Shown: piece by piece, positions 9,613-17,792 of the stretch
How positions within the stretch are numbered: position 1 is the stretch's first letter
How the letters are laid out: each line of letters begins with the position of its first letter
Assembly (NCBI RefSeq): GCF_016806125.1
Contig: NZ_CP047169.1
Coordinates: forward strand, 121,075 to 185,074
Direction of reading: 5' to 3'
DNA: 64,000 nucleotides
Source of the DNA: Ponticoccus alexandrii
GTDB taxonomy: Bacteria; Pseudomonadota; Alphaproteobacteria; Rhodobacterales; Rhodobacteraceae
The notes under the pieces: model-generated
What the model was told of the DNA's origin: nothing
Database searches by the model: none
Seen by the model: the letters and a program-made list of their open reading frames with translations, nothing else
Translations under genes and position numbers: made by a program

Positions 9613-10071
9613 GAAAGGCTCGTCGAACTCCGAGATGAAGTCATCGAGAAGCGCGATCAGATGCTCGTATCGCTCGGGGCCGAAGCGCTCGACGAAGGTG
9701 GCGGTGATCTTGCGCGAGGCCGGTGCGAAGCAGGCCAAGAGCGCCCGGCCTTTTTCGGTGACCGAGACCACCTGACGGCGACGGTTCTCGCGGTCCTGCA
9801 CCCTTTCCACCAGCGCCCGCTCGACCATCGACTGCAGAATGCGCGACACCGAGGCGGGCTGCAGGCAGGCCGCCTGCGCCAGCCCCTGCACGGAACAGGG
9901 TCCGCGCTCGCTCAACACGCGCAGGATGCGCCATTGCGGCTCGCTCACCCCGGCTTCTGCCAGCATCGGGCGCAGCTCGCGCAGCATCGCCTCGCGGGCG
10001 CGGATAAGCGCGATGGGAAGCGACCGGCTCGTCGGTGCAAGTGTCGTCGGATCGCTGATGGTGTCGGTCAT
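9577..10071 (-). CDS. hpaR: MarR-family regulator, HpaR-like
   Basis: A 164-residue winged-helix protein. The pattern 'LRELRPMLAEAGVSEPQWRILRVL' and 'LQPASVSRILQSMVERALVER' followed by 'DRENRRRQVVSVTEKG' matches MarR proteins of the HpaR group, which repress aromatic-acid degradation genes and respond to the aromatic substrate. Start chosen at the ATG at 10071, after a GGGGGGG ribosome site; it is 20 bp after the dctM stop, so it is the last gene of the homogentisate/TRAP operon. The final ten or so residues (after EFDEP) are encoded by IS3 orfB DNA read out of frame, so the native C-terminus is lost, but the DNA-binding and dimer regions look complete. The symbol is by similarity only. Confidence 0.8.
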   Translation of the reverse strand: MTDTISDPTTLAPTSRSLPIALIRAREAMLRELRPMLAEAGVSEPQWRILRVLSERGPCSVQGLAQAACLQPASVSRILQSMVERALVERVQDRENRRRQVVSVTEKGRALLACFAPASRKITATFVERFGPERYEHLIALLDDFISEFDEPFSSSPADGAFGC

Positions 10072-10091
10072 GGCCCCCCCGGCGTGCTTCG

Positions 10092-11399
10092 TTACAAGAG
10101 ACATAGCGAAATCCATGGCACGGTCACCAGCAGCGCGAGCCGGAAGATGTCAGCGATCCAGAACGGCAGGATGCCGTGGAAGATCGTCGTCAGCGGAATG
10201 TCCGGCATCACCGAGCGCAGCACGAAGACATTCATGCCCACCGGCGGGGTGATCAGGCTGATCTCTGTCACCACCACGACGACCACGGCAAACCAGGTCA
10301 GCAGCAGCTCGGGGTCCGCCAGCAGGCCGCTTCCGAAATCGAGCTGGATGATGATCGGGTAGAACACCGGCACCGTCAGCAGGATCATCGACAGGCTCTC
10401 GAAGACGCAGCCCATGATCAGGTAGATCAGCACCATGAGGCCGATCACCGTCCAGGGGTTCACGTCAAGATCGTAGATCAGATCGACCAGCGCGTCGGGC
10501 AGCCCGGCGAAGTTGACGAAGGCGGAAAAGATCTCGGCCCCGATGACGATGGCAAGGATCATCGCAGACGCAAGCAGCGTCTCGCGGCAGGCGCTGAAGA
10601 AGCCTTTCCATGACAGCGCCCGCATTCCGAGCGCAAGCGCAAGCGAGGCGATGGCCCCCATGCCTGCCGCCTCGATGGGGGTGAAGAAGCCGCCGTAGAT
10701 GCCCACCATGATGAAGACGAACAGCGCAAGCGTGCCCACAACGCCAATCTTGTCGGTGCGCGACATGGGAGGGCGGTCGCCGGTTTCAGGAGCGAGCTCG
10801 GGGTTCAGCCGCACCGCGACCATGACGGCGATCAGGTAGAACAGGATGCCGAGCGCGCCGGGGATCAGCCCCGCGATGAAGAGCTTGCCGATGTCGCTTT
10901 CGGTCAGCAGCCCGTAGATGATCATGATGACCGACGGAGGGATCAGGATGCCAAGCGTGCCGCCAGCCGCGATGGACCCCGCGGCGAGGCTGTCGGAATA
11001 GCCGAACTTGCGCATGGGCGGCATGGCGACCCGGCTCATGGTGGCCGCCGTGGCCAGCGATGATCCGGACACCGCCGAAAAGCCGCCGCAGGACAGCACG
11101 GCGGCCAGCGCCAGCCCGCCCTTCATCCTGCCGAACAGTCGGTCCGCCCCGGCAAACAGCCCCTGTGCGATGCCGGATCCGGCCAGCACGTTGCCCATGA
11201 AGATGAACAGCGGAACCACCGAGAGCGAATACGAGAAGCCCGTCTCAAAGACAGCGGCCCCGACCATGGCGCTTGCCGGCTCCCAGCCGCGCAACAGGGC
11301 AAAGCCGACGCCGCCGACCAACGCCATGGCAAAGGCGATGGGCACGCGGGCGAATACCAGCGCCAGAAGAATGCCGATGGCGACAAGCGAGTCAGTCAC
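10092..11399 (-). CDS. dctM: TRAP transporter large permease (DctM family)
   Basis: A 435-residue, highly hydrophobic protein with the 12-13 segment pattern of DctM/SiaM permeases, including 'ARVPIAFAMALVGGVGF', 'SSLATAATMSRVAMPPMRKFGY' and 'GTLGILIPPSVIMIIYGLLTES'. It forms the sodium-coupled channel of a tripartite TRAP importer in the inner membrane. The start is a GTG that overlaps the end of dctQ by 8 bp. Its position directly after maiA and before hpaR suggests the importer brings in an aromatic acid feeding homogentisate, but the ligand is not shown by sequence. Confidence 0.9.
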   Translation of the reverse strand: MTDSLVAIGILLALVFARVPIAFAMALVGGVGFALLRGWEPASAMVGAAVFETGFSYSLSVVPLFIFMGNVLAGSGIAQGLFAGADRLFGRMKGGLALAAVLSCGGFSAVSGSSLATAATMSRVAMPPMRKFGYSDSLAAGSIAAGGTLGILIPPSVIMIIYGLLTESDIGKLFIAGLIPGALGILFYLIAVMVAVRLNPELAPETGDRPPMSRTDKIGVVGTLALFVFIMVGIYGGFFTPIEAAGMGAIASLALALGMRALSWKGFFSACRETLLASAMILAIVIGAEIFSAFVNFAGLPDALVDLIYDLDVNPWTVIGLMVLIYLIMGCVFESLSMILLTVPVFYPIIIQLDFGSGLLADPELLLTWFAVVVVVVTEISLITPPVGMNVFVLRSVMPDIPLTTIFHGILPFWIADIFRLALLVTVPWISLCLL

Positions 11400-11847
11400 G
11401 GTGAAGGCCTTTCAGGATACCGAACACTGCCGAGAGCAGGCAGGCCGCCGCCCCCAGCGCCGCGAAGGGTGCCAGCGGCACCCCGAGCGAGACTGACCGA
11501 GCGCCATCGTGGATCTGCGTCAGCATGAGGCTGGCAAGTGTCCAGGCGAACCAGCACAGCACCGCTGCCGATACAAGCGCCGCCGCCAGCCCCAGCATGC
11601 GGTTGACCGCGCGGGGCAGCGCGGACGCCAGCAGGTCGACCTCGACATGCGCGCCGTGGCGGCTGACCAGCGGCAGCGCCACGAAGACCAGCGCGCCCAG
11701 CAGCAGCTCGGTCATCTCGAAAGCCCCCGACAGCGGCGCATTCAGAACGTAGCGCCCGATCACGTCGATCCCGGTCACCGCCATCAGGGCCAGCAACAAG
11801 GTCGCTGCCAGCCCCAGGAGGATCGTCTCGAACCGCTTTGCGATCAT
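11392..11847 (-). CDS. dctQ: TRAP transporter small permease (DctQ family)
   Basis: A 151-residue protein with four predicted membrane helices and the DctQ pattern 'TGIDVIGRYVLNAPLSGAFEMTELLLGALVFVALP'. It pairs with the large permease. Its ATG overlaps the dctP stop (ATGA) and its stop overlaps the dctM GTG start, so the three genes are translated together. Confidence 0.9.
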   Translation of the reverse strand: MIAKRFETILLGLAATLLLALMAVTGIDVIGRYVLNAPLSGAFEMTELLLGALVFVALPLVSRHGAHVEVDLLASALPRAVNRMLGLAAALVSAAVLCWFAWTLASLMLTQIHDGARSVSLGVPLAPFAALGAAACLLSAVFGILKGLHRD

Positions 11848-12884
11848 TGCGACGCCGGCATGTCGACGCCGTTCAGCTCACGAAACCGCGCGAGCGCCGC
11901 GGTGCCGTCCTCGCCTTCTGGGAGGCTTTCCGCCCACGCCTCTTCATGCTGCGCGGCGGCGGACTTCACCGCATCGAGCACCGGCGCAGGAGCGGCGTAA
12001 AGCGCGATTCCCGCAGCGTCGATCTTCTCTTTCGCGGCATCGTCCGCGTCGTTCCACGCCTGCCCCACCAACTCGGCAAAGGCCTCCCCGGAGATCGCGT
12101 CGATCGCCTGCTGGTCCTCGGGCGAGATCTCGGCCCATTTGTCCTCGTCCATCACGAGGAACCAGCTGGTGTTGTACAGGCCGCCGGGTACGGTCATCGA
12201 ATACTTGATGTCATCGGTCAGCTTGAACGCGGTGAGCGCCTCGTAGGTAAAGGCCACCCCGTCGATCACCCCGCGCGACAGTTTCTCATAGACCTCCGGT
12301 GAGGACATGAAGAGCGGCGTCGCGCCCAGGTCCTCAGTCAGCCCCGCGATATAGCCGCCGGGCACGCGGATCTTCATGCCTTCGAGGTCGGCGGGAGTCT
12401 CGATCCTGCGCAGATTGTTGTGCAGCAGACCCGGCCCGTGCGTGAAGAGGCCCAGCAGGTGGGTCCCGGCGTGTTCCTCGCGCGCGTTCAGATCCTCGGT
12501 GTAGACCGTCCAGAATGCCTTGGAGGCGGTCACGGCGTCATCGCCGAGGAAAGAGAACTGCCCCAGTTGCGAACCGGCGAAGCGGTCGTCCTGGGTGAAG
12601 CTGTGCAGCCCGTAGGTGATGTCGGCCACGCCGTCGCGGGCCATGTCGAAATGCGCCGGCGGGCTGCCAAGCGGCTTGCCCAGTACGCGCACCGAAACGC
12701 GCCCCTCGGTCACCTCTTCGACCTTCTCGGCCCAGGGCTTGATCGCATTGACCACGATCGGGTGGCGCGGCGGCAGCCAGCTCGACAGCGCCAGCTGCAC
12801 TTCATTGGCCTGCGCCATGCCGGACAGTCCCAGAAGGGCGAGGGTCGCGAGACCGGCTGTCCTGAACGTTGTATGGAATGTCAT
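11844..12884 (-). CDS. dctP: TRAP transporter substrate-binding protein (DctP family)
   Basis: A 346-residue periplasmic protein with a clear signal peptide (hydrophobic 'TAGLATLALLGLSGMAQA' ending in an A-Q-A cleavage motif). The phrases 'LEGMKIRVPGGYIAGLTEDLGATPLFMSSPEVYEKLSRGVIDGV' are the ligand-binding DctP signature, where the Arg normally contacts a carboxylate. A good ribosome site (AAAGGAGGATCCCAC) precedes the ATG. Likely ligand is an organic acid, possibly a hydroxyphenylacetate given the operon; this is inference. Confidence 0.9.
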   Translation of the reverse strand: MTFHTTFRTAGLATLALLGLSGMAQANEVQLALSSWLPPRHPIVVNAIKPWAEKVEEVTEGRVSVRVLGKPLGSPPAHFDMARDGVADITYGLHSFTQDDRFAGSQLGQFSFLGDDAVTASKAFWTVYTEDLNAREEHAGTHLLGLFTHGPGLLHNNLRRIETPADLEGMKIRVPGGYIAGLTEDLGATPLFMSSPEVYEKLSRGVIDGVAFTYEALTAFKLTDDIKYSMTVPGGLYNTSWFLVMDEDKWAEISPEDQQAIDAISGEAFAELVGQAWNDADDAAKEKIDAAGIALYAAPAPVLDAVKSAAAQHEEAWAESLPEGEDGTAALARFRELNGVDMPASQ

Positions 12885-12938
12885 GTGGGATCCTCCTTTG
12901 TGGGGTCGCGGGCTCCTCCGCCCGGCCCCGGTGAATTC

Positions 12939-13574
12939 TCAGATGGGGGCGGGTTGCATCGCCTCTGGGTTTGCCTTGCGGAAGGCGTCGAGCCCGGCAC
13001 AGGCCTGCGCGACGCGGGTGATGCGCGGCAGGTCGGCCGTCTCCACGCCCCAGCGCACGGCGTTGTAGAGCTGCGGGATCAGGCACAGGTCGGCCTGCGT
13101 CAGCGCCACACCCATGCAATAAGGGCCGTTTTGGTCAAGCAGCGGCTCGATGGCGTCCAGCCCGGGACGGATGAAGTGACGCATCCAGTCACCACTGGTG
13201 TTTTCGCGCCCCGTCAGCGCGGCAGCGTGGGCCGCGACGCGCAGATTGCAGACCGGGTGCAGGTCGCAGGCAATGGCCTGCGCGATCGCCCGCATCCGTG
13301 CGGCCTGCCCCGGATCGGAGGGGCGCAGCGAGACGCGCCCGGTCTCCTCGAAGTAATCGAGGATGGCAAGGCTCTGCGTCAGCCGCAGCCCGTCGATCTC
13401 GAGCACCGGCACCAGCCCCTGCGGGTTGCGCACCAGATGATCCACGCCGCGCTGCTCATGGGCGAGCAGATCGACCGGGCGGCTCTGCCAGTCGATACCG
13501 GCGAGGTTCAGCGCGATACGGACCCGCCAGCTCGCGGACGAGCGCCAGTAGTCGTAGAGCACAGCCTCAGGCAT
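12939..13574 (-). CDS. maiA: maleylacetoacetate isomerase (zeta-class GST)
   Basis: A 211-residue GST-fold protein starting MPEAVLYDYWRSSASWRVRI; the SSASWRVR motif is the zeta-class glutathione site. 'GLVPVLEIDGLRLTQSLAILDYFEE' is the thioredoxin-like half, and the helical C-terminal domain is complete. It isomerises maleylacetoacetate to fumarylacetoacetate in the homogentisate pathway, between hmgA and fahA products. Its start overlaps the end of the small DUF2783 gene by 8 bp. Confidence 0.92.
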   Translation of the reverse strand: MPEAVLYDYWRSSASWRVRIALNLAGIDWQSRPVDLLAHEQRGVDHLVRNPQGLVPVLEIDGLRLTQSLAILDYFEETGRVSLRPSDPGQAARMRAIAQAIACDLHPVCNLRVAAHAAALTGRENTSGDWMRHFIRPGLDAIEPLLDQNGPYCMGVALTQADLCLIPQLYNAVRWGVETADLPRITRVAQACAGLDAFRKANPEAMQPAPI

Positions 13575-13764
13575 AGGAGCGCGCCGTCTTCAGGATCGTC
13601 TTCAGCTCGTCCACGTCGCCGATACGGTTGGCCAGCAGCAGCACGATCCGCGCGTTGAGCGCATGGCTCTGCGCCTCGTCTAGCCCTTCATGCGCTGCCA
13701 CCAGCGCCTCGTAGCCCTCATCCCCGCGGGCACCGAGCCCCATTTCATAGGTCTCGCGCATCAC
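13567..13764 (-). CDS. small DUF2783-type protein, possible hydroxylase coupling partner
   Basis: A 65-residue protein (METYEMGLGARGDEGYEALVAAH..., rich in helix) of the DUF2783 type found beside homogentisate genes. It overlaps the FAD hydroxylase stop by 4 bp and the maiA start by 8 bp. In Pseudomonas putida the two-part 3-hydroxyphenylacetate 6-hydroxylase is a large flavoprotein plus a coupling protein of about 66 residues (MhaA/MhaB). Size, order and pathway match that arrangement, so a MhaB-like role is proposed; sequence identity to MhaB could not be checked. Confidence 0.7.
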   Translation of the reverse strand: MMRETYEMGLGARGDEGYEALVAAHEGLDEAQSHALNARIVLLLANRIGDVDELKTILKTARSYA

Positions 13765-15374
13765 GCCCTCTCCCTTTCGCAGGTGCGGCCCATGGCGCGG
13801 GCCAGCGCCTCTTTCAGCGCCGCCTCGGGCACCTCGCCATGAAACACCGCCGCTGCGTGCCCGTCGGGCCGCACGAGGTAGGCAACCCCGGCGCCGTAGC
13901 GTTGCAGCGCATATCCCGCGCTGTCGTCGTGGGTGGCATAGCCCGTGCCGGTTTGCCCGATGCCGACGCGGCGGACCCCCACGTCGGGCAGGGCGATGCC
14001 GCCGAATCCGACCAGCGTGAACTTCCCCTGTAGCAGCGGCAGCAGCCAGCCATTGCCCACGGGCGCGTCGATCATCGGCTGGCCCGGACGGACCAGCCCC
14101 TCGCCCGGCGTCTGCAGGGCAAAGCCTTCCAGCGAACAGGGCAGCGACAGGCGGCCGGAATTGATCAGCCGCCGCGCAAAGGGCTGGTCATGGGCCATGC
14201 GCAGCGCTTCGCGGCGGAAGAGCGCCTCGATCGGCGTTTTTGGCGTCATGAAGTTCGTCGAGCGCGAAGAGTTGAGGATGTTCTCCGCCGAGCCGTGCGA
14301 GCGTTCCTCGTGGTAGCTCTCGATCAGCGCCTCGGGGGCATCGCCCCGGATCACCGTCGCCAGCTTCCAGCCGAGGTTGTCCACGTCCTGAATGCCGCCA
14401 TTGCCGCCGCGGGCGCCGAAGGGGCTGACCACATGCGCGCTGTCGCCGACGAACACCACACGTCCATGCACGAAACGACCCAGCTTGATGCAGCGGAACT
14501 TGTAGACCGACAGCCAGTCGAGCCGGAACGGCCGGTCGCCGACGATGGCCCGGATGCGCGGACGCACCCGTTCCTCGGTCGCCTCGAATTTGGCATCCGC
14601 GCCAAGGTCGAGTTGCAGGTCGATGCGGTAGATGTTGTCGGGCTGTTCATGCAGCAGGGCGGACTTTCCGGGATGGAAGGTCGGGTCGAACCAGAACCAG
14701 CGCTCGGCGGTGCCGTGATCGCCGAAGGGACTGTCGTCCATCTCGATGTCGGCGATGAGGAACTGCTCCTCGAAGGTCTGACCGGTGAAGTCGAGCCCCA
14801 TGCGCTCGCGTGTTGCCGACTTCGCCCCATCGCAGGCCAACAGCCATTCTGCCGCCAGATCGTAGCGCCCTTCGGGTGTCTCGACGGTGAGCATCACACC
14901 CTCCGCACCGGCGACGTGATCCACCACCTTCGACAGGAAGCGGATGTCGATCAGATCGGGAAATTCGCGGGCACGGTCGAGCAGGTATTCCTCGACGTAG
15001 TATTGCTGAAGATTGATGAAGGCAGGATACTTGTGGCCGTCCTCGGGCAGCAGGTCGAAGCTGTAGACTTCTTCGTCGCCGTGGAACAGGCGCCCGACCT
15101 TCCAGGTCACGCCCTTGGCCAGCATCCGCTCGCCCACGCCCAGCCGGTCGAAGATCTCGAGCGTGCGCTTGGCCCAGCAGATGGCGCGGCTGCCCACCGA
15201 CACGACGTTGTTGTCGTCGAGCACCACCGAGCGGATGCCGTACAGCGCCAGGTCGATGGCCATGGCCAGACCGATGGGGCCGGCGCCGACGATGGCAACC
15301 GGCGCGCCGGTGGTGCCGCCGTCCAGCTCGGGCGGGCGCACGAAGGGCTGCGGGGCGTAGCTGTATGCGGGCAT
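13761..15374 (-). CDS. FAD-dependent aromatic hydroxylase, MhaA/MhpA-like
   Basis: A 537-residue flavoprotein monooxygenase. It has an N-terminal dinucleotide site (VAIVGAGPIGLAMAIDLA, about residues 27-45), the 'LLACDGAKSATRERMGLDF' DG motif, and the second FAD motif 'VVFVGDSAHVVSPFGARGGN'. The ATG at 15374 has a strong AGGAGG site; longer upstream reading has none. Such enzymes add one oxygen to a phenolic ring. Between hmgA/fahA and maiA, the likely product is homogentisate, with 3-hydroxyphenylacetate the best candidate substrate. It overlaps the small DUF2783 gene, which may couple NADH use to hydroxylation. Substrate is inferred from context. Confidence 0.85.
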   Translation of the reverse strand: MPAYSYAPQPFVRPPELDGGTTGAPVAIVGAGPIGLAMAIDLALYGIRSVVLDDNNVVSVGSRAICWAKRTLEIFDRLGVGERMLAKGVTWKVGRLFHGDEEVYSFDLLPEDGHKYPAFINLQQYYVEEYLLDRAREFPDLIDIRFLSKVVDHVAGAEGVMLTVETPEGRYDLAAEWLLACDGAKSATRERMGLDFTGQTFEEQFLIADIEMDDSPFGDHGTAERWFWFDPTFHPGKSALLHEQPDNIYRIDLQLDLGADAKFEATEERVRPRIRAIVGDRPFRLDWLSVYKFRCIKLGRFVHGRVVFVGDSAHVVSPFGARGGNGGIQDVDNLGWKLATVIRGDAPEALIESYHEERSHGSAENILNSSRSTNFMTPKTPIEALFRREALRMAHDQPFARRLINSGRLSLPCSLEGFALQTPGEGLVRPGQPMIDAPVGNGWLLPLLQGKFTLVGFGGIALPDVGVRRVGIGQTGTGYATHDDSAGYALQRYGAGVAYLVRPDGHAAAVFHGEVPEAALKEALARAMGRTCERERA

Positions 15375-15508
15375 GTCGTGTCTCCTCCTGTTGCGCGGTG
15401 GCCCCTTCTCCGGGGCCGCGGGGCTGCCGTGCCAGGGCTCCGCCCGTGAGCAGCTCAAACGCCCTCCCCGAGCGTTTGCCGGGCGAGGCCCTGACCGGCT
15501 GCCGGCGC

Positions 15509-16459
15509 TCACTCCTGCAGGTCGGCCCACATCTGCTGGTCGCGCCCGGCGGTCCAGACGCGGGGCGTGTCGATGCCGCGCGCTTCGTCATAGGCACGGG
15601 CCACGTTGAACGGCAGGCAATGCTCGTAAATCGCATAGTCGGCAAACTTCGGGTCGCACTCGGCGCGTACCGCGTCCCAGGCCTCCTTCAGCGAACCGCC
15701 GCGCGCCACCACGCGGGCCACAGGCTTGTAGGTCGAGCGCACGAAGTCGGCGGTGTTCTCCAGCGCCTGGGCCACCTGCGCTTCGCCCACCAGCGCATCG
15801 CCTCGGCCCGGCGCGATGGCCTTGGGTTCGTAGAACGCGATATTGGCCAGCGTCTCGGGCCAGTCGGCGAAATGTCCGTCGCCGCAGTAGCAGGCCGAGT
15901 GGAACTCGACGATGTCGCCGGTGAACATCACCTCCTGGTCAGGCACCCAGATCACCGCATCGCCGGCGGTATGCGCGCGGCCCAGATGCATGATGTCGAC
16001 ACGCCGCTTGCCGAGATAGACCGTCATCCGGTCGCTGAAAGTCGTCGTCGGACGGGTCAGGCCGGGGATCTCCTCATGCCCCTGGAACAGTCGCGGAAAG
16101 CGTCCGAACTCGCTGTCCCAGTCCTCCTGCCCACGCTCTTCCACCATGGCGGCGGCGGTGTCGCTCATGATAATCTCGCGCGCGCCATAGGCCGAGGCGC
16201 CAAGAACGCGTACGGCGTGGTAGTGCGTTAGCACAAGGTGGCTGATCGGCTTGTCGGTGACCGAGCGCACGCAATCCATCACCTTGCGCGCCAGCCGTGG
16301 GGTTGCCTGCGCCTCGACAATCATCACGCTCTCGTCGCCGATGATAACGCCGGTGTTGGGATCGCCCTCGGCGGTGAAGGCATAAAGCCCCTCGCCCACC
16401 TGCGTGAAGCTGATCTTCTTCTCTTCCATGTCGCCTTGCGACGCGAATGCCTTGGCCAT
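15509..16459 (-). CDS. MBL-fold protein of the homogentisate operon, degenerate metal motif
   Basis: A 316-residue metallo-beta-lactamase-fold protein. The first metal motif reads THYHAVRV where the family has HxHxDH, so the Asp and second His of the second metal site are Val and Arg. The later His (GRAHTAGDAV) and Asp (FTGDIVE) are present. The ATG at 16459 has GGAGG six to seven bases upstream. It lies between fahA and the hydroxylase in the same operon, so it may hydrolyse a lactone or thioester of the pathway, bind one metal or none, or act as a non-metal variant. Function is not known. Confidence 0.8.
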   Translation of the reverse strand: MAKAFASQGDMEEKKISFTQVGEGLYAFTAEGDPNTGVIIGDESVMIVEAQATPRLARKVMDCVRSVTDKPISHLVLTHYHAVRVLGASAYGAREIIMSDTAAAMVEERGQEDWDSEFGRFPRLFQGHEEIPGLTRPTTTFSDRMTVYLGKRRVDIMHLGRAHTAGDAVIWVPDQEVMFTGDIVEFHSACYCGDGHFADWPETLANIAFYEPKAIAPGRGDALVGEAQVAQALENTADFVRSTYKPVARVVARGGSLKEAWDAVRAECDPKFADYAIYEHCLPFNVARAYDEARGIDTPRVWTAGRDQQMWADLQE

Positions 16460-16470
16460 GAGTGCCTCCT

Positions 16471-17712
16471 TCAATCCTTGGTCCAGTCGGGCTGCGGCAC
16501 GGCGGGCAGAACCTTGCCCGTGCTCTCGCCGAAGCCGATACGATAGCCGTCGCCCTGCGCCGCGCCGCGCAAAGTCAATGTGTCTCCATCCTCAAGGAAG
16601 CTGCGCGTCCCGCCGCCGGGCAGCGCGAGCGGCTCCTTGCCGCCCCAGCTCATCTCCAGCAGCGAACCGCGGCTGTCCGGGGTGGTGCCCGAGATCGTTC
16701 CCGAGCCCAGCAGGTCGCCGGTGCGCATGGCGCAGCCGCTGCTGGTATGATGGCAAAGCTGCTGCGCGGCGGAGTAGTACATCTCGGAATAGTTGGTACG
16801 CGAGATCACGACCTCCTCACCGCCCTCGGGAACCAGCGCGACCTCGAGCGCGATGTCGTAGAGCATCGGGCCGGGTTCGGAGAGATAGGGCAGCAGTTCG
16901 CGCTCGCGCTCGGGCGTCGAGATGCGGAACGGCGCCAGCGCCGCGGCGGTGACGATCCACGGGCTGATCGTGGTGGCGGTGGCCTTCGACTGGAACGGGC
17001 CCAAGGGCTGGTATTCCCAGGCCTGGATATCGCGCGCTGACCAGTCGTTGAGCAGCACATAGCCGAAGATCATCTCGTCCGCCTGCGCCACCGAGACCAT
17101 ACCGTCCGAGGGCGTGCCGACGATGGCGCCCATCTCGAGCTCGAGATCGAAGCGCCGGCAGGGCGCAAACTCGGGCAGCTCCGCGTCAGGCGCCTTGAGC
17201 TGGCCCCAGGGGCGACGCACCTCGGTGCCCGACACCACCACCGAAGAGGCGCGGCCATTGTAGCCAATGGGGATCGACAGCCAGTTCGGCGGCAGCGCAT
17301 TCTCCGCCCCCCGGAACATGGTGCCCACGTTGAAGGCGTGGTTCTTGGCGGCGTAGAAATCCGTGTACTCGGTCACAGCGAAGGGCATAAGCAGCGCCAC
17401 CTCAGCCAGCAGCATCAGATACGGCTCCACCGCGCTGCGATGTGCCTCGTCGCTCAGAAGCTCGGTCAGCCGCGCGCGCAGCGCGGCCCAGACCTCGGGG
17501 CCGGCGGCCATCACCGCGTTCCACGAGGGCGCCGCGAAGAGCGCCGGGTCAAGCCGGTGATCGACGGCGCCCACATCAAGCACGTAGTCGCCGATCGCGA
17601 CGCCCATGCGTGCACCCCTGCCATCCTCGAACACGCCATAAGGCAAATTGTTCAGCGGGAAGTCGCAGCCCGGCAGATTGGCCCTCGCGACCCAGCTCGT
17701 CATCAAGCTCAT
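16471..17712 (-). CDS. fahA: fumarylacetoacetase
   Basis: A 413-residue enzyme with the SH3-like N-terminal domain starting 'SWVARANLPGCDFPLNNLPYGVF' and the FAH catalytic domain with 'DFYAAKNHAFNVGTMFRG', 'LELEMGAIVG' and 'WSARDIQAWEYQPLGPF', which carry the metal-binding Asp/Glu residues. It splits fumarylacetoacetate into fumarate and acetoacetate, the last step of the homogentisate route. The ATG at 17712 follows GGAAGGAC. The MBL-fold gene follows after only 11 bp. Confidence 0.95.
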   Translation of the reverse strand: MSLMTSWVARANLPGCDFPLNNLPYGVFEDGRGARMGVAIGDYVLDVGAVDHRLDPALFAAPSWNAVMAAGPEVWAALRARLTELLSDEAHRSAVEPYLMLLAEVALLMPFAVTEYTDFYAAKNHAFNVGTMFRGAENALPPNWLSIPIGYNGRASSVVVSGTEVRRPWGQLKAPDAELPEFAPCRRFDLELEMGAIVGTPSDGMVSVAQADEMIFGYVLLNDWSARDIQAWEYQPLGPFQSKATATTISPWIVTAAALAPFRISTPERERELLPYLSEPGPMLYDIALEVALVPEGGEEVVISRTNYSEMYYSAAQQLCHHTSSGCAMRTGDLLGSGTISGTTPDSRGSLLEMSWGGKEPLALPGGGTRSFLEDGDTLTLRGAAQGDGYRIGFGESTGKVLPAVPQPDWTKD

Positions 17713-17792
17713 CAAAAGTCCTTCCGGGGCCGCGGCCCCCGTTCATCAGTGCGTGAGCGCGACGGACAACCCGGCCCGCCACGCTCGAGGCC

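Noticed and set aside
9320..9775. A plus-strand open frame of 151 residues overlapping the end of hpaR
   Set aside because: It crosses IS fragments and the antisense of a MarR gene, and no motif was found.
14190..15449. A 419-residue plus-strand frame opposite the FAD hydroxylase
   Set aside because: It is rich in His/Arg/Asp without motifs, opposite a gene with intact FAD signatures and a strong ribosome site.
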